This document shows, one piece after another, positions 46,053 to 54,200 of a stretch of 64,000 nucleotides of DNA (position 1 is the stretch's first letter; the number at the start of each line of letters is the position of its first letter). The notes under the pieces are model-generated. The model was not told the origin of the DNA. It saw only the letters and a program-made list of their open reading frames with translations, and did no database searches. The translations under genes were made by a program, and so were the position numbers. This stretch comes from Sphingobacterium bovistauri (GTDB taxonomy: Bacteria; Bacteroidota; Bacteroidia; Sphingobacteriales; Sphingobacteriaceae), in assembly GCF_020295405.1 (NCBI RefSeq), contig NZ_JADEYP010000012.1:1-64000 (forward strand). The letters run 5' to 3'.

Positions 46053-47453
46053 ATGAAAACTATATTAAAATTAAAAACATATATATTTTTTACATGTTTA
46101 GTTCACTTGACTACATCCTGTGAAAAATTCTTTGATACTACGTTTCAAAACTCAACATCAGTAACTCCGAAATATGTAGAAGATTACGAAGAAATGCTAA
46201 ATTCGACCACGTTCGCTTCTCCTAATTATTTTGTAGCAGATCTAGTAAGTGATGATATATACATCTCAGATGCTATGTATAATAACACACGAAAAGAATT
46301 TATTTTAAATGCATATGAGTGGAAAAAAAACATATGGTCAGATCTACCTGACTATATGTATAACACATCCTATAAACAAATTCTTCAGTTGAATTTTATA
46401 CTTCAAAATATTGATGTTGCCATCTCACAATCAATTCCTGATAAAAAGGAAATCGTAAAGTCTGAAGCATTAATTCAACGAGCGTATATATATTTACAAT
46501 TAGTAAATATATATGGAGCAGCCTATAATTCAACAACTTCTAAGACAGACTTATCCATCCCATTAGTCTTAGAGCCAAATGTGTTACTGCCTAAACAAGA
46601 AACCGTAGAAACCATTTACAAACAAATAATTACGGACATAAACAATGTGATAAACACAAATTCATTAGAAAATTTCGGGAAAGACATATTACATCCAGGT
46701 AAAGCAGCTGCATACGCTCTACTAGCAAGAACATATCTGTACATGAATGATTTTGAAAATGCTTTAGTATATGCGGATAAAGCATTAGTAATTAAGAACT
46801 CATTATATAACTACAATGATTTGTTTCTTCCGCTATTTAATTACCCTAAAACTCTAGTTGAATTTAATTCTAAAAATGATGAAGTAATATTTCAAAAAAT
46901 AGGTAATGACAAAGATTTCGTATTATCTGATAATAAGTTACCATACATAAGCAAAGATTTGGAAAATACTTTTGAAAAAAATGATTTAAGACTTCTAGTC
47001 AAATATTCCGAATCTGATAATATACAACCGAGTATTAGACCATTTTCTACGAAAGATTTATACTTCGACTATGGAATAAATGTGCCGGAAATGATGCTAA
47101 TTAAAGCAGAATGTTTAACTAGAGCCAACAATCATCAAGATGCAGTAGAACTATTAAACGAATTAAGAATAAATCGATTCTCCCCTGAAAATTTTATATC
47201 AATTAAATATCATAGTAATAGTGTTTTGGATTTAGTACTCAAAGAAAGACGAAGAGAGTTAGCTTTCCATGGTGGCGTGCGATTATTTGATATCAAGAGA
47301 TTAGCAGCATTAGAAAATAACCATACAACTATCAGTAGGACAACAGATGATGGTACTCCAAGAGTATCTATATCTTCTAGCAACAACAAATTATTAATCC
47401 CCTTCTCTGATAATTTATTATTAGGAAACCCTAACATAAAGCAACATGAATAA
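46053..47453 (+). CDS. SusD/RagB-family nutrient-uptake lipoprotein
   Basis: 466 residues. Lipoprotein signal with lipobox LTTSC (Cys23). The SusD N-terminal helix block (TPKYVEDYEEMLNSTTF) is followed by ASDDIYISDAMYN-type sequence, TPR-like helices (AYALLARTYLYMNDFENALVYADKALVIKN) and the C-terminal LIKAECLTRANNHQDAVELLNELRINRF and LVLKERRRELAFHGGVRLFDIKRL blocks, which are strongly conserved in RagB/SusD proteins. It caps the SusC channel upstream. Its last 8 bases overlap the next gene. Confidence 0.93.
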   Translation: MKTILKLKTYIFFTCLVHLTTSCEKFFDTTFQNSTSVTPKYVEDYEEMLNSTTFASPNYFVADLVSDDIYISDAMYNNTRKEFILNAYEWKKNIWSDLPDYMYNTSYKQILQLNFILQNIDVAISQSIPDKKEIVKSEALIQRAYIYLQLVNIYGAAYNSTTSKTDLSIPLVLEPNVLLPKQETVETIYKQIITDINNVINTNSLENFGKDILHPGKAAAYALLARTYLYMNDFENALVYADKALVIKNSLYNYNDLFLPLFNYPKTLVEFNSKNDEVIFQKIGNDKDFVLSDNKLPYISKDLENTFEKNDLRLLVKYSESDNIQPSIRPFSTKDLYFDYGINVPEMMLIKAECLTRANNHQDAVELLNELRINRFSPENFISIKYHSNSVLDLVLKERRRELAFHGGVRLFDIKRLAALENNHTTISRTTDDGTPRVSISSSNNKLLIPFSDNLLLGNPNIKQHE

Positions 47454-48822
47454 TATATATAAAATTTCATTTTTCATCCTTCTTCTTTCAATATTCTCGT
47501 GCAAAAAAGAATCTTTAATAAGAGATGATTTATACGCTCAAGTAGTAAGTAGTTTATCTAATTACCAATACGTGCCGTCAAATAATTATGACTCTGTTTT
47601 ATTTAACATGGGTGCATATATAGACTCCAGATCATACCCTGGATTACCAGCAATAGTGGATAAAGCTAATGCAGAGGATACTTATATTACGGGTAAAATA
47701 AGTTATGACCCTGCCTTATTTGAAATATTCGATAGCATTTATCACACCAATGCTTTACCATTGACTGATGAAAAATTATTTAAAGTAATCAACGATGGGA
47801 AATTATTATTGAAACAAGGTCAAACTATAACTTCAGATTCACTTAAAATCAAACTAAATGATTTCACTACATTTCCTGCTACAAACAAAACATATAAATA
47901 TTTAGTACCAATTGTGTTTTCAACCACTTCATCTAATATCAAATTAAAAAGTAACATAATATATTACATATTTTCATTCAGAATTGTGAATAATATAATT
48001 ATAAGTATTGAAAATACTTTTTTTGACCTTGATGACAAAAACCTTGCTTATAATTTTGACTTTAAAATATCAACTAGAGTATCAAAGGACATAGCAATAG
48101 AGCTTGAAGATTTAAGTTCAAAACAGTCAATTGAAGAATACAATTCTAAATCTGGAGGAAATTATATAGCACTACCTAAAGACTCATACTCATTAAAAAC
48201 GTCAGTTTCATTTCCAGCAAATGAAACGAATAATAACATTAAAAGTGTATTCGTGATCAATGATTATAGCAAAATAGATGAATCTAAAAGCTATATATTA
48301 CCACTTAAAATTAAAAATTTAAATAACTCACCAACTTATTATATAAGAATTTGGAGGAATGATATAATAAATGATAATGAAAAAATTAATGGAAACCCAA
48401 TTAATAAGAAAGATTGGTCAATACAAGTATCATCTGAATATAATCAAAATAGTTTAAAAGAAAGAGCTATCGACAACAATAACACCACTACTTGGAGTTC
48501 GAAAACAACACCAAAACCACATTGGTTAATATTAGACTTAGGGAAAATACATTCTATTAAAGGCTTCGAAATCGTCCCTAATTATACATACAGGACTGAA
48601 AACATATTAGAAATGGACATATACAGTAGTAATGATAACATTAATTGGACATATCAAGGTATATATATTGGAAGTTTAACATCATCATCTTCAAGTTCAT
48701 CTTCACCTGATTTTAAATATTTCTCTTTCAGAAACAAAGTTAACAATCGATATTTCAAATTTGTAATAAACAAACATACAGCTAATTATACCGGTCTAAA
48801 TGAAATATCTGCTTATGAATAG
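47446..48822 (+). CDS. DUF1735/F5-8C discoidin-domain lipoprotein
   Basis: 458 residues. Lipobox SIFSC (Cys19). Residues about 30-180 and about 185-305 look like DUF1735-type beta-sandwiches; in the second, SIEEYNSKSGGNYIALPKDSYSL matches the usual block. Residues about 320-458 form an F5/8 type C domain (KERAIDNNNTTTWSS, HWLILDLGKIHSIKGFEIVPN, NRYFKFVINKH), a carbohydrate or surface-binding fold. It starts within the SusD gene (ATGAATAA overlap), so the two are translationally coupled. A poly-Ser stretch (SSSSSSSS, about 418-425) sits in the discoidin domain. It should be a surface glycan-binding partner of the SusC/SusD pair. Confidence 0.85.
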   Translation: MNNIYKISFFILLLSIFSCKKESLIRDDLYAQVVSSLSNYQYVPSNNYDSVLFNMGAYIDSRSYPGLPAIVDKANAEDTYITGKISYDPALFEIFDSIYHTNALPLTDEKLFKVINDGKLLLKQGQTITSDSLKIKLNDFTTFPATNKTYKYLVPIVFSTTSSNIKLKSNIIYYIFSFRIVNNIIISIENTFFDLDDKNLAYNFDFKISTRVSKDIAIELEDLSSKQSIEEYNSKSGGNYIALPKDSYSLKTSVSFPANETNNNIKSVFVINDYSKIDESKSYILPLKIKNLNNSPTYYIRIWRNDIINDNEKINGNPINKKDWSIQVSSEYNQNSLKERAIDNNNTTTWSSKTTPKPHWLILDLGKIHSIKGFEIVPNYTYRTENILEMDIYSSNDNINWTYQGIYIGSLTSSSSSSSSPDFKYFSFRNKVNNRYFKFVINKHTANYTGLNEISAYE

Positions 48823-48868
48823 GTAGAACTAAAAAACATATTAATTTACAAAGACAAATTTAAAACAT

Positions 48869-50380
48869 ATGAGATCCTTATCAATAACTGGAATGATTTT
48901 ATTATTCCTAATTACTACAATAAGAATTAATGCTCAGACTCAAAACAATGAAAGATATGAAAATATTTTAAAGGATATAAGATCCATATTGAACAATAAA
49001 GAAAATATTATAGGAAAAAATAATCTAGATGAGACTTACACTGAGGAAGCAATCAAAAAACTAGAAAGTTTTAATGATGAAATACTTAATAGTAATGACG
49101 AAAAGATATATTCATTATATATGTATACAATTTTTGACCGTGCTAAAAAAGAGGAATTGCGTGAGTCAGTATTTAAAAAATTCCCTAAAGGAAATGCAAG
49201 CCAGGAGCTCGCTATGAGTTTAATTATTAAAAACACAAAATCCTCAAAAGACATTATTAAAAGTTACAAACAATTTAGTAGGCAATTCAATATAAAGAAA
49301 AATGAAAATATTGGATCTTCATTCAGTATATATAAAAGAAAGCTTATATTACTATATTTTATTGAAGGTAACACAAAGTCCGCCTATTATCATATAAATG
49401 ACCTAATAATTTCCCAGCCCAAAAAGCGACATGACTATAGTAATTTACATTTGTCTATTGCAAAACAAATGAATACTTCTAATGTCGATAAAAAAATTAT
49501 ATTGGAATTATTAGATACAGTAATCGAAGAGGTAAGAAATGACAACCAAGAATATAGTATTAATGACTATGTTAAAACATATATTAATTTAGCCTATGAT
49601 ACACAAGACTATGAAAGAATTGTCAATTTATTTAAACAATTTGATAGCACAAATCCTAATTTATTAAACGGCAGCTTGTTCGCGGATAAACAAGCATCAG
49701 CATACTATCACACGAATCAAATCAATAAAGCAAAAGATATACTTGAATATATTTTAAAAAATCATGGAACAGACTCAGAATCAGAAGATATTTTAAAGAA
49801 TATTTATATTAAAGAAAACAATACTGACCAAGGATTTGGAGTATATATTCAAAACTTAACAGCAGTTTTTGACAAAAAAGCAATCGATTCTTTTAGAGGC
49901 AAAATGATCAAAAAAACTGCGCCTGATTTCACTTTAGAAGATTTGAATGGACAAAAAGTTTCGCTGTCTGATTTGAAGGGCAAAATTGTAATTTTGGATT
50001 TTTGGGCGACGTGGTGCTCCCCTTGTATACAATCCTTTCCAGGTATGCAAGCATCCATAGAAAAATACAAAGATGACGATCGTATTAAGTTTATTTTCGT
50101 AAACACATGGGAAAGTGATATAAATCCGCAGGAAAAAGTAAAAACTTTTCTAAAAAATAACAATTACCTCTTCAATGTATTATTTGACAATTCAAATACC
50201 CCTGTAAATGCTATAGCCACATCTTATGGTGTCCGTGGAATCCCTCACAAAGTGGTGATTGATCAAAATGGGTTTATTCGATTTGAATCATCTGGATCAT
50301 CCTCAAATATAAATAGCATTGTAAGCGAAATGTCAGCTAAAATTGAATTGATTCTAACAGAACCTCAACCCAATAATTAA
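48869..50380 (+). CDS. TlpA-type thioredoxin-fold protein, tandem copy 1
   Basis: 503 residues with a signal peptide (TGMILLFLITTIRINAQ). The N-terminal 330 residues are helical and repeat-like with no family I can name. The C-terminal thioredoxin domain (from about 348) reads APDFTLEDLNGQKVSLSDL, KIVILDFWATWCSPC (W382, C383, C386) and GVRGIPHKVVIDQNG with the cis-Pro. Family members are periplasmic thiol-disulfide reductases. The active site is CSPC instead of CGPC. It lies 46 bases after the discoidin lipoprotein and is followed by a close paralogue. Confidence 0.87.
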   Translation: MRSLSITGMILLFLITTIRINAQTQNNERYENILKDIRSILNNKENIIGKNNLDETYTEEAIKKLESFNDEILNSNDEKIYSLYMYTIFDRAKKEELRESVFKKFPKGNASQELAMSLIIKNTKSSKDIIKSYKQFSRQFNIKKNENIGSSFSIYKRKLILLYFIEGNTKSAYYHINDLIISQPKKRHDYSNLHLSIAKQMNTSNVDKKIILELLDTVIEEVRNDNQEYSINDYVKTYINLAYDTQDYERIVNLFKQFDSTNPNLLNGSLFADKQASAYYHTNQINKAKDILEYILKNHGTDSESEDILKNIYIKENNTDQGFGVYIQNLTAVFDKKAIDSFRGKMIKKTAPDFTLEDLNGQKVSLSDLKGKIVILDFWATWCSPCIQSFPGMQASIEKYKDDDRIKFIFVNTWESDINPQEKVKTFLKNNNYLFNVLFDNSNTPVNAIATSYGVRGIPHKVVIDQNGFIRFESSGSSSNINSIVSEMSAKIELILTEPQPNN

Positions 50381-50404
50381 ATAAAATATTCTAATCCTTA
50401 AAAT

Positions 50405-51859
50405 ATGAACTCAAAAGCTTATCATTTAATTATTGCACTAATAATAATTAGTCATAGTCTTAAATCGCAGATTGCTTCCAAAAGCAACATTACATTACAT
50501 GATATAATAGAACATATTAATAAAATAGAAACTGATGACTTAGGAAAAAAAAATATAAAAAAAGAGGCAGATATACTATCAAATAGCTCTAAAGAAGAAT
50601 TTGCAAATTATTCTTTAGAGCTATATAGGGATATACTAAAAGATAATATATCAGCAGAAAGAATTAAAAATAAAATTATTAAAAAATTCCCAAAGGGAAT
50701 TCTAGAAAAATCGATAGATCTAGATCATGTATTTAAAGATAAATCATTGACAGCGGAGGGTATTGAAAAAAAGTATAATCTATTCATAAGTAAATACTTT
50801 GATAGCAACTCAAACGAAGACACTTATGTCGATGATGATCCAAACCTAAAACTAGCTTTACTGTTTTATAACGAAAAAAATATTGACAAAACGCTGGAAT
50901 ATATCAGCAAAACTAAAAAAGATTTAAAATACCCACATAAAGCATGGAGTTTAGTAAAAAAATTACACTCCGATAAGGAGTACACATTATTGGTGGATAT
51001 TTTAGAAGATTACAATAATATAATTCAAAAAGACAGTGTTTTAAAATCAACATTCACTCGATATATAGTACCGATGCATGTCGAAAGTCTCATAAAAACT
51101 GGGAAAATAGAAGAAGCCAAACTTATTGTAAATACTCATTTAGATACAGAGGATAACTTGGATGCATCGATAGGACTATTACTAGTCAATGAATATAAAA
51201 ATCAAAAAAAATATAATGACGCACTATCAAAACTTGAAGAAATAATTATTAAAAAGGGAAGAAATTCTACACTGAAAGATTCCCTACGGTCTATTTATGT
51301 AAAAATAAACAATGACGATAAACTTTTTGAAAATTATTATAGCACAATTGAGAACACCAGAATTCAAAAGGAAATTGAATATTATAAAAAGGACATTATA
51401 AAAGAAAGCGCTTTAAATTTTAATTTAAAAAACTTAAACGGCGATTCGGTTAACTTATCAGATCTTAGAGGGAAAATAATTGTATTAGATTTTTGGGCAA
51501 CTTGGTGTGGGCCTTGTAAAAAATCATTTCCTGCAATGCAAAAACTAGTTGATTTATACAAAAACGATAATGATATTGAATTCTTGTTTATTGATACATG
51601 GGAAAAAGACAGCGATTATAAAACTGTAGTTCAAGAGTTTATCACTAAAAATAATTACACCTTTAATGTACTTTTTGACGACAAAACCGAAAAGGATTAT
51701 TACATATCTAATAAATATGGGGCTACAGGAATTCCATACAAAGTAATAATTGACAAAAATGGTTATATCAGATTTAAATCCGCGGGTGCTTATTTAGAGG
51801 CTGATAAAACATTAAACGAAATATCAACTAAGATTGAAATGATAAGAAATAATCTCTAA
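50405..51859 (+). CDS. TlpA-type thioredoxin-fold protein, tandem copy 2
   Basis: 484 residues with a signal peptide-like start (AYHLIIALIIISHSLKSQ). It has the same architecture as the preceding gene: a helical N-terminal region followed by a TlpA domain with FWATWCGPC (W367, C368, C371), a canonical active site, and GATGIPYKVIIDKNG. The two genes are 24 bases apart and arose by duplication. Reducing power presumably comes from a CcdA/DsbD-type membrane protein encoded elsewhere. No terminator with a clear T-run was found after it. Confidence 0.87.
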   Translation: MNSKAYHLIIALIIISHSLKSQIASKSNITLHDIIEHINKIETDDLGKKNIKKEADILSNSSKEEFANYSLELYRDILKDNISAERIKNKIIKKFPKGILEKSIDLDHVFKDKSLTAEGIEKKYNLFISKYFDSNSNEDTYVDDDPNLKLALLFYNEKNIDKTLEYISKTKKDLKYPHKAWSLVKKLHSDKEYTLLVDILEDYNNIIQKDSVLKSTFTRYIVPMHVESLIKTGKIEEAKLIVNTHLDTEDNLDASIGLLLVNEYKNQKKYNDALSKLEEIIIKKGRNSTLKDSLRSIYVKINNDDKLFENYYSTIENTRIQKEIEYYKKDIIKESALNFNLKNLNGDSVNLSDLRGKIIVLDFWATWCGPCKKSFPAMQKLVDLYKNDNDIEFLFIDTWEKDSDYKTVVQEFITKNNYTFNVLFDDKTEKDYYISNKYGATGIPYKVIIDKNGYIRFKSAGAYLEADKTLNEISTKIEMIRNNL

Positions 51860-52010
51860 AATATTTAAAGAAACAATTTCACAATCATTAAAGCACAAAC
51901 GTATAAAATAACAAGATCATTACACTCGTTCAAAATCAAATTGTAATTCTCAAAACCTTAAATTTATTCAATTCATTTTCTGAGAATTAGTAAATACTAC
52001 CAATCAATAA

Positions 52011-52041
52011 TTTGTAAAATCAACGAAGAATACTACCTTTG
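52011..52041 (+). promoter_or_regulatory. Promoter of tRNA-Phe
   Basis: -33 TTTG (52011-52014), exactly 19 bases, then -7 TACCTTTG (52034-52041): a perfect Bacteroidota promoter, 40 bases ahead of the tRNA. Confidence 0.85.
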
Positions 52042-52081
52042 TAAGGTTGTCAATCAAACAAGATGAGGCAACACCTGCATA

Positions 52082-52154
52082 AGGTGCCATAGCTCAGTTG
52101 GTAGAGCAAAGGACTGAAAATCCTTGTGTCGCTGGTTCGAATCCAGCTGGCACC
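52082..52154 (+). tRNA. tRNA-Phe (GAA)
   Basis: A 73-base cloverleaf. Acceptor GGTGCCA pairs with TGGCACC, the D stem is GCTC/GAGC, the anticodon stem AAGGA/TCCTT holds loop CTGAAAA (anticodon GAA, 52115-52117), and the T arm GCTGG/CCAGC encloses TTCGAAT. Discriminator A at 52154; the genome then reads CCACAG, so the 3' CCA may be only partly encoded. A strong promoter precedes and a terminator follows. Confidence 0.98.
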
Positions 52155-52157
52155 ACA

Positions 52158-52187
52158 GAAAAAGCCTCGATAGTTCGAGGCTTTTTT
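52158..52187 (+). terminator. Terminator of tRNA-Phe
   Basis: Twelve-base arms (52158-52169 and 52174-52185, core GCCTCGA/TCGAGGC) with a 4-base loop run into TTTTTTT, right after the tRNA. Confidence 0.9.
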
Positions 52188-52290
52188 TATTCCATACAAA
52201 AAATATTTACATCAGAATATGGGATCAAGCTGAATTCTTGGGGGGAGTGTTAAAAATTTCTTAATTTAGTATCCTTAATACAGATATCCC

Positions 52291-52455
52291 TTGCAAGAAG
52301 CCGAACGTAAATTACTATCCTAATTGATGCCCGAAGGGCTTTTGGAATATTTTCAGATTTTAGAAGTCGATCAAGTTGACAATCAACTCCATATTTATTT
52401 AGATGAGCTTAATATTGCTCCGACAAGTTATGAGAACAGCAAGTTGGAGTTGTAA
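52291..52455 (+). pseudogene. Remnant of ISAon1-family transposase N-terminal region
   Basis: In one frame this reads LQEAERKLLS, a stop (52321-52323), then LMPEGLLEYFQILEVDQVDN and QLHIYLDELNIAPTSYENSK before a second stop at 52453-52455. The LLPEGLLEYF and HIYLDE-type segments match the N-terminal region of ISAon1 (ISL3-type) transposases common in Bacteroidota. The rest of the transposase is absent, and a different IS begins 12 bases downstream, so this is a decayed leftover. Confidence 0.65.
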
Positions 52456-52531
52456 ATCGTCAGCAAAAAGTGGACACGTTTGAATCTTAACTAAGAGAGT
52501 GTTTTATTCAAAAACACTTAACTTTAGTAAT

Positions 52532-52885
52532 ATGGGAAGACCAAGAAAAAGTAGTCCAGAAAACTTCATCAAAGACATTCGTCGCAAGACCAGAAGAATC
52601 TTTACAGCAGAACAAAAAATCATGATCATTATGGAAGCCTTACGGGCAGAGGTATCGGTATCGGAACTATGTCGCAGGCATAATATTAATGAATCGCAAT
52701 TCTATAAATGGAACAAAGAATTCCTTGAAGCGGGAAAAAAGCGACTAGAGGGCGATTTAACACGAGAAGCAACGAGTGATGAGGTGATGGAATTAAAGCA
52801 AGAGAACACTCGTTTAAAGGAAATTGTCGCCGATTTGGTTCTGCGTTATGATATCGTAAAAAAAAGCTTGGATTTGCTGGATTAA
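52532..52885 (+). CDS. IS3-family transposase OrfA
   Basis: 117 residues from ATG 52532 (MGRPRKSS); an in-frame GTG at 52499 is closer to the IS end and less likely. Helix-turn-helix region KIMIIMEALRAEVSVSELCRRHNINESQFYKW is followed by a leucine-zipper-like helix (EVMELKQENTRLKEIVADLVLRYDIV), as in IS3 OrfA proteins, which bind the IS ends. The A8 run 20 bases before its stop allows a -1 shift into the orfB frame. Confidence 0.85.
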   Translation: MGRPRKSSPENFIKDIRRKTRRIFTAEQKIMIIMEALRAEVSVSELCRRHNINESQFYKWNKEFLEAGKKRLEGDLTREATSDEVMELKQENTRLKEIVADLVLRYDIVKKSLDLLD

Positions 52886-52905
52886 GCACAAAATATAAGA
52901 AGTTT

Positions 52906-53889
52906 ATGCGTATCACAGCAGCAGAAAAGTACGAGATTATCCAGTCCGTTACACGTTCAGAAATCGGCATTAAACGTACTCTAAAAGAGTTTGGTATTGC
53001 TCGAAGTACCTTTTACAAGTGGTACAATTGTTATTTGAAAGATGGATATTTAGGCCTTCAATCCAAAGCTAAAACAAATCGAAGACAATGGAATTCTATT
53101 CCACCAGAGGTCAAAGAAATGGTAGTGGAAATTGCTTTGGATAAAGAAGATCTCTCTAGTCGTGAGCTCGCACATTATATCACCGACGAACAACAAGTGT
53201 TCATTTCCGAATCCAGTGTATATAGAATTCTCAAAGAAAGAGGACTTACAACAGCTCCAAGCCATATTTTACTATCAGCTTCGAATGAATTCAAGGATAA
53301 GACAGCCTTTGTACATCAAATGTGGCAAACGGATTTCACTTACTTCAAAATCATTGGTTGGGGATATTATTACCTCAGTACGATTTTGGATGATTACAGT
53401 CGCTATATCATTCACTGGGAATTATGCAGTACTATGAAAGCGCAAGATGTAAAGAGAACTGTAGATAAGGCGATTATTAAAGCAAAGCTGAAGACCAAAA
53501 CAAAACCAAAATTACTGTCTGATAACGGTGCTTGTTACGTATCTACCGAGTTGGGAAAATAACTGAATGATGAATTAAATATGAAACAAGTTCATGGTAA
53601 ACCAGGACATCCGCAAACGCAAGGTAAGATTGAACGCTATCATCGAACGATGAAAAATGTCGTTAAACTGGATAAATATTATTGTCCCGAAGAATTAGAA
53701 GCAGCTTTAGAAAAGTTCGTGAAAAAATACAACAACGAGCGTTACCACGAATCTTTAAACAATCTAACTCCGGCTGATGTCTATTATGGACGAGGTGAAT
53801 TGATCTTGAAAAGACGAAAGGAAATAAAAACAAGAACTTTAAATGAAAGAAAAACTCAATATCTTAATCAAAAATTAATAGATTTATAA
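52906..53889 (+). pseudogene. IS3-family transposase OrfB, broken by a nonsense codon
   Basis: The frame runs from 52906 to 53889 with one in-frame TAA at 53560-53562, in TELGK-stop-LNDELN, where related sequences would read Tyr. Around it are the DDE residues: first Asp in MWQTDFTYFK, second in LLSDNGACY, and Glu in QTQGKIERYHRTMK. A HTH region (KYEIIQSVTRSEIGIKRTL) leads in. The stop separates the last catalytic Glu from both Asp residues, so the product is inactive. Upstream, the frame is open back to the A8 run, as needed for an OrfAB fusion. Confidence 0.88.
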
Positions 53890-53921
53890 AACAAAACTCA
53901 CTCTAAGTGATTGTCCACTTT

Positions 53922-54200
53922 ATTTTGAATACATACAATACTAACAGTTCTTATAAAGATAATAGGGCTGTTAGTATACTTTATATATCAAATACTCTTC
54001 AAACCAAACCTTATTTAAATATAAACTTACATCCAACCTCTACTTAAAAAACACAAGAAATTCTAACATCTGTCATTTTGACTTGAAAATACTATGGCTT
54101 AATTGTTGATAATTTCTTTTAGAAATATAAGTGCGGTTTTCTCAATAATTTCATACTTTTATAGAAATCCTCACCTATTAATTTAAAGAAAGGTAATTAA
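53922..54200 (+). other. Gene-free region ahead of clpC
   Basis: 279 very AT-rich bases without a gene. A 10-base inverted repeat (53938-53947 and 53968-53977, ATACTAACAG/CTGTTAGTAT) lies just outside the IS and may be an old terminator. TACTTTTA at 54154-54161 is a weak -7 candidate for clpC, and AAAGAAAGG at 54185-54193 may act as its ribosome site. I see no other structure. Confidence 0.4.

Larger units (their letters stand above)
52467..53921 (+). mobile_element. IS3-family insertion sequence, inactive
   Basis: About 1455 bases bounded by inverted ends AAAGTGGACA (52467-52476) and TGTCCACTTT (53912-53921). It carries orfA and orfB in overlapping phases, with an A8 run (52858-52865) near the end of orfA as expected for IS3 frameshifting. 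OrfB has an in-frame stop, so the copy cannot transpose on its own. No clear target-site duplication is visible at the ends as I placed them. Confidence 0.88.

Noticed and set aside
51944..51989. Inverted repeat TAATTCTCA / TGAGAATTA as terminator of the TlpA genes
   Set aside because: The loop is about 28 bases and there is no T-run; chance pairing in AT-rich DNA is likely.
52082..52154. tRNA-Phe as an attachment site of an integrated island
   Set aside because: No second copy of the tRNA 3' end and no integrase gene were seen in the window.
52464..53924. Target-site duplication at the IS3 ends
   Set aside because: The flanking triplets (CAA and ATT) do not match; no direct repeat was found at the boundaries.
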